Under the pieces are notes generated by a model. The model was given only the letters and a program-made list of their open reading frames with translations. It was not told where the DNA came from and did not search any database. From positions 5,419,001 to 5,483,000 of the forward strand of contig NC_092670.1 in assembly GCF_964355755.1 (NCBI RefSeq): a stretch of 64,000 nucleotides of DNA, written 5' to 3'. Shown in pieces: positions 1 to 13,293 of the stretch. The translations under genes and the position numbers were made by a program. This stretch comes from Antedon mediterranea (lineage: Eukaryota; Echinodermata; Crinoidea; Comatulida; Antedonidae). The number at the start of each line of letters is the position of its first letter. The first letter of the stretch is position 1.

Positions 1-3000
1 CCTTTCTATCGCACGGAACAACTCATTATCACAGCTCCATCATTTCATGCAAAACCATATGAAACCTACCAAGGTGAGACCATTCCATTCGGACCAGTCT
101 TACAGAAAGAAATTTTGCACCAGGTTAGTGATATTCACTGCTACAGTACTGTACCCGAACTAATACCCTACTTATATTTACATCTGGACTGGGACAATGA
201 CACCAAATTAAATCCCTTACAATTACATAATGTGATATTATTACACTACTAAGACCCCATTGTCGTAGATGATTTGATTAACATTTCTCTTTTTATTGTA
301 TTGATGAACTAAAATGTACTGTGCTTTTGTGGGTGGTGAAAATGAAACCTTTGTTTATTTTCTTCCTAAAAGGTTTTGGATCTTCAAGATAGCATTGCGA
401 ATCTGAAAGTTCCTTATAAAGACTCAACCATCACCTTAGACGATATCTGTTACAAGCCTCTATCTGAGAACTGTACCATAATGAGCGTCCTTAACTATTG
501 GCAGAATAGCCATAAAGAACTGGACAGGGTACAGAAGGACCAGCAAGGATTCTGGACAGTGGCAGACTATCATGACCACTTTATGGCATGCATTGTGTAA
601 GTTAGTTTTATTCAATAATAATCATACTACAGGGAAAAATTCTTAATTTGAAACTTTAGCAATATTGCTATCAAACTGAATTTTGTGATACGAAACATAG
701 TATAGTTTTGTATTGAATGTTTTGTACACATTTTATAATGTGTAGTGTAACTTGTAAGGTAGTTTTGTATAGCTTGTTGATGTGCTACACCTAGTGAAAT
801 AATTCTCTGCAATATAATTCTTGTTTCTCAAACTTTGTGCTTTGAAGACCTTTTGAAACTTTTTATTTGCACTTGATTTGGTAGTGGTATTATAGAGAAT
901 AATCTATGTTATATCCATTAAACCAGGAAATGTGTAAGTGCAATAAAAGTACTTTTAGCTACTAAATCCTCTTAAACACCTTTTTGTTCTCAAATTAACA
1001 ATTGCTAGAATATCCAGCAAGTCATTGATGATTGCAATATATATTCTAATACTATACTTGGAATTTAGATTTCATTTAGCCTCGTCTGTACCATGGAGTG
1101 ACTGGCCACTTTTTAGCCCATCTTAAACTTGAAAATCATGACTTACAGTTTATCTCCTTTTAATTTTTTTTTTTGTATCTTTTTGTCTTTCCTTTTTGTA
1201 AAAAGTTCATCAATCCATATTATATTTGTAAAAAAACTAAATAATTTTATGGTGTCTTATATAATTATATTATAAGATGATGGCCTATTAGTTATTACCA
1301 ATAGGCCAAAAAGATTGAGTATATACAGTAGGAAACATTTTTTATAAACCAAGTTTCCTTTTTCTCTAGATGACCTTTTAAACAGATCAATGTGTTTCTC
1401 CATTTCATTGTCTGTTGAACTTTGATCTAAAAATTCATCAATGATCAACTTTAGCAGAAACTGCAATGGGATCTACTAAACCTCCCTGCATAAGTTGAAT
1501 AATTGATTATTAGTCAGTGACTCATGACGTTATTTATCAGGCCACACTCTATTTGAATAGTGACTTATGTAACCTGTAGCTGGTATTAGCTTGTTTTGGC
1601 TACTATAATCTCCAACCTTTGATTATACAATCTAGTACATTGGGAAATGTATTAGCTGTTACCATTAGGTTTTTGTCATAGCTAATAGATAATAAAAAAT
1701 TACCTACCTACTGTACCACTTTGTTATAATATAAATAACAATAAAATGTACATTTTTACTGATACTGTATTACTATAGTTAGGTTATTGAATGTTCTCAT
1801 CAATTTGAAAACTACAATTCCTCTTTTGGGGCATCCCTATTCATGTGATTTTTAAGCGGAAACATTCTCTTGTAAATGAACGATTGATAGAAAACACTGT
1901 CACCTTAATAGGAATTTTATTGTACTTTAGGACAAACAAGCATAATTTTTATACAGTGTGAATAACAATATTGAATGTAACCAGGGAAACAAAATGCTAT
2001 AGTTATTATATAGTAAATATTGAAATATAACTGTGCCGTTACTAATATTAAAGTGTTTCACTTTGTGGTTTTTGTGAAAGAAATTGTCAATCCTTTCATT
2101 TACAGTACAGTAATATGCAGGTATGCATGATAATTGGTATTACTGTAGTACAAAGCATTCCGTAAACACTGATGATACAATATTTTTCAAGTTTTATGTC
2201 AATAATATTTCAGTTTTCTTTTTTTTTCTAATAATGATCTGTTTCCAATTTTGTATCCTATTTCAGTGCTCCCACATCTCTTAACGACACTTCTCGGCTG
2301 CACACGCCATGTATGGGTACGTTTGGAGGACCGATCTTTCCCTGGCTTGCTGTAGGAGGTTACGATGGTAAGACATGGTATTACTTATTCCTATAACTAC
2401 CTTCCCTTTATTGTTGGTGGGACGTTTTAATAATGACAGGAAGTACCACCATGGCTGGCATCAGGAAGGCACATGATTCGTTACATAACTTTTAATTTGC
2501 ATTTGCTTGATTTATATAACATCTGTAATTTGACAAACAGTGTTGTTATCTCTAGTTATAATAACGTTCAAGCTACAAAGGGTTATTCATAGAAGAAATC
2601 ATACTGTATTTTTAGTTAGAAACAAGTATTACATTTATTCTGAAACAGAATAAATATAAGAACAATTTACTATTGGTAATCCTTGGCCACATGTACCTAA
2701 ATACATAAAAACAATAACATTTTGAACTAAAACAATTATATTATGTTGAAGAAAATTATTTATATGTTGCAGAAGAAGAAATATTATATTATTTTATTCG
2801 TAAACAAATTAGTTTGTAAGGGACACATTCACATGAGCAATATACTAAGACTCGGCCTACCCCTAGTCACAGGTTCTCGAGTGTATTTTCTTCATAAAAT
2901 GTATTGTGTGGAGCATATAAAGCCATGTTGAATTTACCTCTAAATGACTATCTTTAATTTTTACAAATGTTTCAACCACATTTTTAGTAATTGCTAGATT

Positions 3001-6000
3001 TGAAAATTAAAATAAAGACGTGAAAACAACTTTAATCAATGTGTTTTAATATTTTAGTTAATTATTAAACGCTTTTCTTTCACACAACAGCTGCTAACTA
3101 CAACAATGCAACAGCCCTGGTCATCACTATGACTGTTAACAACTATAAGAATGAGGACCCAAGACTGGAAAAGGCTAAAGTATGGGAGAAGGGATATCTG
3201 ACTTATATGAAGCAATTCACTGCTGAAAACAGAAATCCAAATCTAACCATTGCTTTCTATGCGGAGGTAAATATTAAAATGTAGTTTTAAATTCTTAGAT
3301 AGCAGAGTACCACCATTGTTCATACTTTACATAGATAGTAACAACTGACCACTTCTTCTTTAGTCTATCACTGAGCAAATAGCTAAATAAAATCTAGCCA
3401 TATCATAAAAAATGTATAAATTAAATTAGGTTCATTATTAGCACTTCATATTTTAGAACCATTATTTCAAAACATTAAATTGTAAACTTATTCAATTCAA
3501 ATAAACATTTATTTCTTTCATTCATATTGAGTAAAAAACATTATAATTTCTGATATTTTATAAATAAATATTTTTTTTTTTTTGAGAGATATAATACAGT
3601 ATGAAATCGGCCTAATCATAAAGTTTGCTGTATTCAACAAAAATTAGATTTTACTATTTTTGATAAATAAGCCTTATCTTGTATACAAATGTATCACTTT
3701 AATTTTTTTCTTTAGCGATCGGTGGAAGATGAAATCGACCGTGAGAGTAACAGTGATATCCTGACTATTGCTCTTAGCTATCTACTCATGTTTGCGTATG
3801 TGACCTTTGCCCTCGGACAGTACAACAGTATTGAACGCCTACTGGTAAGTTCTAATAAAATTGAATTAGATGTCTAGATTTTTTTTAATAAAACAAGTTT
3901 CTCTTTAAGAGGATGTAATTATGAGTAGACTGACGTCTGAAGATAATGCTTTATAGCATTTGATAACTTCCCTCAAAACATTATGTGCTTCAAAGACCAA
4001 AGTTTATTATTATTAAAACATAGCATGACCTATTGTTGCTTTTCACTTTCTTAGATATTTTTCACATTTTGTTGCTATTCTCCTATCCAATTCAAATATA
4101 TCCCATGTCTCTTTTTAACCATATCAAATGTGAACATGAATCTAAGCTCAATAATTTTAAATTCATTTTTGTTCCATAAAACTGAAATGAAAGTAAACAG
4201 TATAACCTCTACTACTGTGTTGTGTCCCAAACAAGTGCCCATAATAGAGGTTTTCCGTAAATAGGGGTTAGCAGTAGTTTTAAAACATTGTCCCCTGAAT
4301 AGGAGTGCATCACTAGGTAGTCTACAGTACTGTATCTTGGTAATACAGGCTAAAATGTACCTCACAAAGCTTTTAAAATCATGGTGGGTTATAGTAGTTC
4401 GTATGTAATGGGTACTTATTCTGTAATCACTGAAAATATATTTCCTCATGCATTAAAAAAGTTGATTAAACTAAAACATGTATTCTTTTCAACACAGATT
4501 GACTCCAAGATTGTGTTAGGCTTGTCGGGTGTTGCATTAGTTCTGTGTTCGGTCGTCGCAGCTATTGGTATACTGAGCTTTGCTAAAGTTCCAGCCACAT
4601 TGATTGTGATTGAGGTTGTTCCGTTTCTTGTACTTGCAGTCGGTGTTGATAACATCTTTATCTTAGTTCAGGCGTATCAGGTAATTACCACAATGTGATA
4701 TTTACTGTATAGATTTGTAGCTACCCCTAGGCATCATTACTATTAGTTTGTTACCTTGAGAGGTCCATAAAGTCCATGTGCAGTACATTGTGTTAACATT
4801 CTGTATTTAATTGTAATAATAGCTCACACCTAACAATGATTACTGTCAATGAAGTCAACTCATATGAAACTCCCTGGAAACTCCTTTACTCTATAAAAGG
4901 TGCAAAATCTTCCCAAAATGCATTGAGAAAATAAACTTGTCTAACATAATGTTATTTATAGAATCCACTATCAGTAGAGTTAACCATTAGTTTTTAAGTG
5001 GTTTTATTGCTATAGGCCATTTTATATGATTTAAAATACTACATTTTACTTGACCAACAGAGAGACGTTCGTCATAATTACGAGTCTCGTGCGGAGCATA
5101 TTGGTCGTATCCTAGGCCAGGTTGGTCCCAGCATGCTGCTTACAAGTTCATCTGAATCCATTGCCTTTTATCTAGGTAGGTATTTCACAATACATTGGCT
5201 ACATTCCAAAGTAAATGTCATTGTATCTTTAAAATAATGTCAATGTGACTTTGTTGATAATTTGTCACGTTAGTTAAAGTCACATACTGAAAACTCATTA
5301 TCTAAGTCTCAAGCATAGTGTAAACTAGTATACTTTTTTAGCAAACCTTGAGTTTGCCATTGTTTAAGGATCACATGACTATAGTTATCATGTGACCCTC
5401 CGATGTGCAGCTTCCATAAACAAAATTAATGCTAATGTAGCCTAGACTTAATCCAGTTCTTATATTACATGAAGAGTATTTATGAGTGTGCTCTAATAGA
5501 CATAGGCATAGAGAGGGAGGGGTGGAAGAGGGTAAAGCTTGTCTTCAAAATAGTTAACATTTTTCCAAATATATTTAGATCCCTGACTGGGCTTATACCT
5601 GACTCAGTATGCTATAAATCGTATAAATACATACTTTATGTTTCTTAACTGTGTATTACATGTTTCTATTCTATAGGAGCTTTGTCGGATATGCCAGCTG
5701 TAAAGGCATTCTCCTTGTATGCCGCCACCGCAGTATTCATAGACTTTTTGCTCCAGATTACATGTTTTATAGCTGTCTTGGCATTAGACTCTGGGAGACA
5801 GGAGGTAAGAATCGTGCATAGAGAAAATAGAAAAGTCTTTGAAAAGTCCTTATTATCTCAATCTTTATGTTTGTTGATAACTTCCCTCAAAACATTATGT
5901 GCTTCAAAGTCCAAAGTTTATTATTATTAAAACACAGCATGACATATTGTTGCTTTTCACTTTATTAGATATTTTTCACATTTTGTTGCTATTCTGCTAT

Positions 6001-9000
6001 CCAATTCAAATATATCCCATGTTTCTTTTTAACCATATCAAATTTGAACTTGACTCTGGGAGACAGGAGGTCTGTTTATATTTTGTTTTACTTGAAATAT
6101 AACAAACTGTAATATTTGATCAAATGTTTACGTAAACTATATATAAATCCAAAGGCAAATTACTGAAAATAATGACAATGCTGGATCTTAATGGAGATAC
6201 AAAATAAAATAATCAAAAAACTAAATCAAAAGATAAAGTAAAACAGCCAGAAAAATTAGCAGAGTTTTCGGGCAACACTAGTCCTTCATCAGTCAATTAA
6301 TTAATTTGAAAAAGTTGCCCTAAGTTTTTTTCATTAATTTCATATTTTTGTAATGATACTGTATGTTTAAAATATCAATATGTTTTATTTTTATTTTCAG
6401 AATAATCGTTTTGATATGTGTTGTTGCATTAAGAACAAGATGGCAGGAGAGGCACCTAAAGAGCCCGGTCTGCTCTATCGTGCTGTCTGTTACTATGCTA
6501 ATTTCCTTATGAATGATGTTGTTCGATACATAACAGTAAGTAATCTTGATGAATTGATACTTTCGTTCTCAAATTATCAATTTACCTAATTTTCTTCCAT
6601 CCATTTTTTATGGTGTTTATAACTTCTGCTAGCCTAATTTTCACTATCTTCAAGAAACTTAATATATTTAATGGCCACCAATGCTATTACTCCAGTCTTA
6701 TTGTTTAGCTTCAGAAAATTATTTTACAAACATTTAATTGTAATGCCACTCTGAAAAAGTACTATTTTATTAATCATAGCCTTGTGCACTTTTAACAGAA
6801 ATAAAAAATCAGGCTTTTTTTTTACTTATTACATTTTCTTTTTTCATTTGCAGATCATATTTTTTGCACTGCTAGCATTTGCTTCCGGTATTGGACTTAG
6901 TAAAGTAGAGATTGGTTTGGACCAAAAACTTTCTATGCCTGAGGTAATTTTTAGATGTACTAAATTTATATTAGTATATTACTAGTGTTATGCACAGTTT
7001 TGAAATTGTTATTTTCCATCATAATCTTCATCTTTGCCAGTAAGAGTTATACTGATTTTTCATTATTGTTACAAATCATCTCCAGTATTATCATTATTTT
7101 TACAGTCTTATTTATTTTGTTGCATATCTTAAATAATCTTTTTCCCTCAGACATTCTACATCTTTAAACTTATCTTATAAATCTTAATATTAAGCGGTTT
7201 GCTTTGAGAATGCAAAACTTTAGATGCCAAGATTTGTACATTCCAATTTCTAAGTTTGTTTGTTCATTTTACAAAGAACAAGTTACACAAACTTGACCTG
7301 GTTCACTAAACAAAATATATTTAGTTCATAGCATTATTCTGAAAGTTAAAGAGGTATAAAAACATGAAAAATTAAGATTAATCAGACTTTGAATGAGTTA
7401 TTTTGTGGTTTTAATAAAGATAATCACTTCCGTAGAAAAACACATTATGTTTTATACTTATAAAACGACAAAATAAACGGTTAAATTCACGAAAAAACCC
7501 ATCGGTTGGCAGCCAATTTAACTATTATTACTTAGTTTTTCCAGATAAATAATTTTTTTATCCAATTTTTGGTCAAGGTGGCTAACCATTATGTGAAATT
7601 AAAATGGCATATTCAAGAAACAAATTTATAAGAATTATTTTTTCAAGGGAACAATACATCTTTAATATGAAATTTAGAAGTATGACCAATGCCACAATGA
7701 TGAAACCATGTAATGTCCTTGTTAAGTTTCTATACCTTGCTATTGTTTACATACTGTAGGTTTGTTTAAACTGCTGTAAACCGAAGTGAAACTTTAGTTC
7801 CTTTAAATTAACATTACAAAAGCATTGTGACTTGAATACAAAAGGTATAAAGACAAACAATGAACTGAATATTACAGATAGAATGTGCACACAATAAATG
7901 AACTAAGGATTTCCAAGAAAGCTTAAAAACAAAATAACACTTTTCCAATTAGGTCCTTTGTTTTTGTTATGGTCTTTTTTTGGTGTGGTCATGTTATTCT
8001 ATAGTTAAATGTATTTTTGATTAGTTTCTATATTAAGGGATGTCTATTCATTTGAGGATGTTCAGTGTCTGTTTTTTTTCATTAAGGCCCTATTTCCTAT
8101 AGTTTTCCTCTATTTCTATAGCAGTTTCTATTTCAGTTGGGGGATAACTAATCATTTGAGAAGCTCTATTTAGTTTAATTTGTGTTGGACACATTGTGAC
8201 ATTGCAAATTTATTTATTTGAACCTTTAGAATGTGTAACCATTTAAAACATTTATCATTCAACATTTATTAATTTCTATCAATGGTAAACAATACAATAA
8301 AATAAAAAACAATGGTAAAATATAATGGAACAATACCATTAAATGGTGATCTTGCAAGAAGAAATTTCTTGTCACGCAAGACTCAAAAACGAAAAGAAAA
8401 GAAATGCATTTGTAAATAAATATACAGTCAACTCTCCCAATACCGGACTCTCTGAAAACCAGAAACTCTCCCAATACCAGACTTTTTTTGAGTACCAAAA
8501 GGTCCCAAATTTATTTTTACCATTAAAAACACATTCCGAATACCAGACTTTCCGGAAAACCAGACTTATTTGGCCGGCCCAAAGGTGTCTGGTATTGGGA
8601 GAGTTGACTGTATAAGAAAATAAAGTCATTACAATGATTATAATAAATGTAAGTGATTTTTTATTTGTTTACGAAACGTTAAGAGATAGGAAGAATTAAC
8701 AATACTGGTATCTACCTTATTTGAACATCCGAGTAAACAATTTTTTCAATACAATTTACAGATTACTGAAGAATTAACTATCTTTTTTGTCGCCAATATA
8801 ATCATGTTTTGTTTTATTTGACAGGGCTCATATGTGATAGATCTATTCAATGCACAGGCAAATTACATGACGGCAGGCCCTCCTGTCTACTTTGTTGTCC
8901 GTGATGGCTTTAATTACACTGAAGTTGAAAATCAAAACATGATATGTGGTGGCTCAGGCTGTAACTCAGATTCTCTTACATCACAAGTATACAATGCTGC

Positions 9001-12000
9001 ACAATTATCTGATATGTAAGTATTCATTTTCTCTTCATATTTCATACAAATGTAAGTAAGGTGTTCACTTAAAGATGTATTGTCTCCCAAAAACATGAAA
9101 AATGAAGATTAATAAAATCAGACTTTAAATAGGCCATTTTGCAGTGTTAATAAAGTTATTCACTTCTGTAAAAAAACAAAAGAAGTGTTTTTTGTTTGCA
9201 AAATATTTATATTAGTATTACTGATTATTTTGTGTTTCCTTGTTGTAGTTCGTTTATAGCACAGCCTGCCAGTTCCTGGTTAGATGATTACTTTGATTGG
9301 GTCAGTCCTGGTGGTGAATATACATGTTGTCGTACAGATTATGATGGCAACTTCTGCCCAGCAACAGGTAATGTCTAGTATATTGAATTCATTGTAAAAA
9401 CTCTGTCTACACTATCAAAAAAATGTGTGTGCCCATATATAAACATGATGATGTCATATCACTACCATATTTGGGCATATTACTACCATTAGGCACATCA
9501 CACTTTTTGTTTGTCGAACTAGTTTGATAATGTAAACAGAGCTGAATGGCATTGATATCTGATAAAATATAATCATTTTTTATTTTGTCCCTTTTATTAT
9601 ATTGATATCTTTAAAATGTAAGAACCAGAATATATATGTTGGGGGTAAAACAAACGAACAAACAATACATCTCGTATAAATAACTTAAAATAATAGTTCG
9701 ATGAATATTCTTTTAAACACTATTGTATCATCCGATAAGTTTAAGTTTATAATAATTTAGAAAAATGTGTCATATTATTACATCATTATACAAAAAAACA
9801 AAGTGTAGTGTTAAACAAGGGAAAGTGAAATTGTATAGATAGTGTGCAAGTAATGAGTCTGAACATCTTTGATGCATTTCCCCATACCAATTTTTACCAA
9901 CCAAATAGTCTTATTGTTCCTGTTTGTTGAACATATGTAGACTTTACACTCTTTTTTTCTCATAACCTTTTAAACCTTAAACTTAAATAATCACTTTGTT
10001 ATTGTTCACAGAGGACAATGATAACTGTACCACATGTCGACCATTAAGTGAGAAACAGAAGCGGCCGGATCCCGAGGAGTTTACCAAGTTTCTTCCGTTT
10101 TTCTTGAAAGACAACCCAACTGTAAAATGCAGCAAGGGAGGACACGCAGCCTATGGAGCCGCAGTGACGTTCGATAATAAGGAGAAAACAAAAGTTGGAG
10201 GTGAGTTTTCATAATTTTGATTACTGAAGTGCGATATTTCATCTTGTAAATGACTGTATTTGCTTTAATACTTGAGCTGTTCTAATATAAAGTATTTTTT
10301 TGGCTTTTTCTTCCAATGCCTAATATAATAATAGCCTATTTTAAAATATTCAACCAAAAAAAAAATAGGTCTACACTGTTTATGGATTTGTTTTAGGAAT
10401 TATTTATTATTTGATAAATTTATTTAATATGAGTTTGTTTTTGTATTATTTTCTAGAACAAAAAAATAAACAATTTAGTTAAAATTTTAAATAAATATAT
10501 TTACATTTTTTTTACAGCAACATATTTTATGACATACCATTCCATATTGAAGACATCGTCTGATTACATCTCAGCGTTACGCAATGCACGAGAAGTAGCT
10601 GATAATATCACAAAAATGATGAACCATACCAATGATGATGGCACCTACTTTGATGTTTATCCATACAGGTAAGCATGGTTGTGTAAATACTGTGGGAAGG
10701 GGTCAGAGGTCAAATCCCACTGGTTACCTACATACAAATATACTCTTCCCCTATAGTTCGCATTGTATCCTGTTGCCATATTTACTGGTATAGTAAAACC
10801 CCTCCTTTGGGACACCCCTGTTAAGGAGACACTTCTTTGTGAAATGAACAAGAGGCAATATATATTGAAAATTTGTTGTAGTTCAAAAGTGTAGTTAATA
10901 GCTCTAATTATCTGTGGAATGTGTGGACTATAGTTACTTTTAGATCTGTGAACTTTATTCAATCAATCGTACAGTTTTTGGGTATAATAATGGTAACCAT
11001 AATAACGTGTATTTACAGTGATTTTTACAAAAAAATATTAAGTATAAAATATATACAGCAGTGATTATTTACAGTAATATTTTTAATAATAATAATAATT
11101 AATTGTTTATATTGACTATTATTGAAAACAGAAGTTGAATAATAAAATACTGAATAAATACAAAGTTTCATTAGAGGCTTACAACTCAAGCCTAACAATC
11201 ACTAACTAATGATCTTTGCATTTATTTTCTACAGTGTGATCTACGTCTACTATGAGCAGTACTTAACAATGGTTCACGATACTTGGTTCAACCTGAGCAT
11301 GTCGTTACTCGCAATCTTCATCGTTACATTCCTACTGCTCGGTTTTGACGTATACTCCGCCCTCATCATTGTTCTTACCATCGCTCTCATCACCTTGGAT
11401 CTTATTGGCCTTATGTACGTCTGGAGCGTGGACTTGAACGCCATCTCACTTGTGAATCTTGTTATGGTAAGTTGTAATCATTATTATCATTAATTTGTAA
11501 TTGTATAAGCACACATACAATACTTCACATAAATAAGATTTAACAAAATATAATATAAATAGTTAGTTAATTTTATTTTGTGAATGCTGTCCACGCCAAC
11601 CGTGGTATCCGAACAATACAATGACAATGGTTTAATAGTTCGTAATGTGCATATCAAGGAGAAGGTTCCAGGTTCAAATCTTCTGATGCCTTTTATCTTA
11701 TTTTATTTATATATTAATTATTAGCATCTGTGTTACAATCTTGGCAAAACACTGACATTTTGATTCAAAGATAAATTCATTTTGAGTCTTAATAGAGTAA
11801 ATATTTACTACCTAAAAGGAACTTAATTTAGTTAAGTTAATTTTTATTTTGCTTTTTTTTTCTAGTCTGTTGGTATATCAGTAGAGTTCTGTTCACACAT
11901 CACAAGAGCATTCGCCATTAGCACTGAACCAACACGCGTGAAACGTTCCATTGCAGCCCTCTCACAGATGGGTAGTTCTGTAAGTATTTTATTCTTGCAA

Positions 12001-13293
12001 ATCTAATTTTAAGTTATAAATTAAAAAGGAACAAAACTTGGTTTGAATTCATTTTCAGTTAATTAAATCTCAATTAAAAACAGTTTGATTAGTTTATTGT
12101 TATAAAAATTATATTATAAAAATTTAATAAAGAAGTGAATTGAATTATAAATTGTTATCAGTATACGTACAGTTTTGTTGCTAAATATGTATAATAGGGA
12201 GTTTTTTAAATAGCAGATTGCACAAGGGTAAGAGTTCGGACTGTGATCTGAGAAGTTCTTTGTGTTGGACGTTGGGTGGTTCATCCTTTGCGTAGACATA
12301 TGTGCACAATGAAAAATGGAAAAATCAAACTGAAAAAATGGAACTTCTTTCCAGTAAAGCAATAGTTGGCTCTGGGCTGTGCTGTTAAAGCCCTAATACA
12401 AATTTGCACCATCGACAATTTAACATAAGGAGATGTTCTTATTTATATCATTTTACTTTTGAATTATACTAATAAGTAATTATTGCTTTCTTTTTTTTAA
12501 TTCAGGTACTAAGTGGAATAACATTGACTAAGTTCCTTGGTATTGTTGTATTAGCATTCTCAAAGTCCCAGATATTTCAAGTGTTTTACTTCAGAATGTA
12601 CCTTGGCATTGTAGTGTTTGGAGCTTCCCACGGCCTTATATTTTTACCAGTACTTTTGAGTTTTATAGGTAAGTTTAAAAAAAATAATGTGATATAAATG
12701 CCCTTTTTATTGGGCTGTTGTATGTGTTATTGTATTGTAAAGATATATATCCAATTATGGATTATTTCTAATGAAAAATAGGTGCCACTTCTTATATTGC
12801 CTGAATGAGTATACTGTAAATGTAGTTGGTTGATCTCAAATAAAGATCCAAAATATGTAATTAGAATTTTTTTTTTGGCATCTTTTTTTAAAATGAGACA
12901 TCCCTGTTTAAGGAACATCCCTTTGAATGCACAAGCAACAGTATATGATGTAATTCTGCGACCAACACCTATTTAGGGGACCCTCCTATTAACTGATGGT
13001 TCCCCTCTAAAAGGGATTTTACTGTATACTCGAGTTGTGGTATTTCATCACTGCCATATAATTAAGTATAAGTATTAATGTGGTTTTTTTTCCACTATAC
13101 ATTATTTATGAATTTTTGTAATCTATTTTAGTTAAACTAATGTATTCTGTTATTTCTCTCAGGACCGCCTGTAAATAAAGCAAGATTATTAGAGGATGAG
13201 GATAACCGACTACGTGTAAAGAACAGTTCAGCCGATGAACGATCACCATTAATCACGCCACGTACAGACATTCAAGGTTACACCAACGCATAA
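1..13293 (+). CDS. NPC1: NPC1-like intracellular cholesterol transporter, 3' two thirds (18 exons; 5' end outside window)
   Basis: Exons: 1-123, 373-596, 2267-2367, 3091-3266, 3716-3844, 4498-4680, 5061-5175, 5677-5804, 6401-6535, 6854-6943, 8825-9015, 9249-9367, 10012-10200, 10518-10668, 11235-11466, 11866-11979, 12506-12668, 13163-13293. Every junction is GT/AG and all phases agree, giving 897 codons plus TAA. The first residues ([10 protein letters not shown]) fall in the middle luminal domain, near human residue 404, so about a third of the protein is missing to the left. Visible parts: end of the middle luminal domain ([21 protein letters not shown]), sterol-sensing domain in exons 4498-5804 ([20 protein letters not shown]), cysteine-rich third luminal domain in exons 8825-10668, and C-terminal transmembrane block ([16 protein letters not shown]). 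NPC1 takes cholesterol from NPC2 in the lysosome and exports it through the membrane. The C-terminal tail contains ERSPLI, an acidic dileucine-type sorting signal at the place where vertebrate NPC1 has one. No frameshift or stop is seen. Confidence 0.96.
3961..4137. repeat. Second copy of the interspersed repeat found at 5876-6051
   Basis: It shares TGATAACTTCCCTCAAAACA and the following ~170 bp with 5876-6051 at very high identity. It lies in the NPC1 intron between exons 3716-3844 and 4498-4680. No target duplication is evident around this copy. Confidence 0.75.
5807..6071. mobile_element. 265-bp insertion at an NPC1 splice donor, with 20-bp direct repeats
   Basis: GACTCTGGGAGACAGGAGGT occurs at 5787-5806, where it is the end of the NPC1 exon plus the donor GT, and again at 6052-6071 within the intron. 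The DNA between contains about 175 bp (5876-6051) closely matching 3961-4137 in another NPC1 intron. This looks like a small repeat inserted with a long target duplication that copied 18 exon bases. The family is not recognised. Confidence 0.75.
7355..7443. repeat. Interspersed repeat, copy 1 of a pair in NPC1 introns
   Basis: It shares AAAACATGAAAAAT, GATTAAT, CAGACTTT, TTAATAAAG and TCACTTC in the same order with 9073-9178. Ends are undefined and the family is unknown. Confidence 0.6.
8425..8610. mobile_element. pogo/Tigger-like MITE, 186 bp, TSD TA
   Basis: The ends are CAGTCAACTCTCCCAATACC and its inverted copy, flanked by TA (8423-8424 and 8611-8612). Further AATACC(A/G)GAC words repeat inside. 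Length, the CAGT terminus and the TA duplication fit a Tc1/mariner-pogo MITE. The opposing open frames here are by-products of the palindromic structure. It lies in the long NPC1 intron 6944-8824. Confidence 0.88.
9073..9178. repeat. Interspersed repeat, copy 2 of a pair in NPC1 introns
   Basis: Partner of 7355-7443. A weaker relative may lie at 37755-37850. It lies just upstream of the NPC1 exon at 9249. Confidence 0.6.
9399..9543. mobile_element. MITE with CTCTGTCTACACTATCAAA inverted ends
   Basis: The left end (9401 onward) and right end (rc CTCTGTTTACATTATCAAAC) are imperfect inverted repeats enclosing about 100 bp. A truncated copy is at 29397-29454 and a left-end fragment at 33011-33050. 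The target duplication is unclear, so the superfamily is not assigned. Confidence 0.65.
12889..13027 (-). mobile_element. Decayed pogo/mariner-like fragment
   Basis: Read on the minus strand it starts TACAGTAAAATCCC and contains TTAGAGGGGAACC, GGAGGGTCCCCTAAATAGG and AAACAGGGATGTCTC. Related fragments occur near 10792-10850 (AAAACCCCTCCTTTGGGACA) and 1820-1890. The opposite end was not found. Confidence 0.45.

Noticed and set aside
8259-8629. Overlapping open frames on both strands
   Set aside because: They lie over the palindromic MITE 8425-8610 and have no domain or splice context.
11600-11700. Possible tRNA-derived SINE (GGTTCAAATCT as a B box)
   Set aside because: No convincing A box, acceptor stem or tail could be matched; one B-box-like word is not enough.
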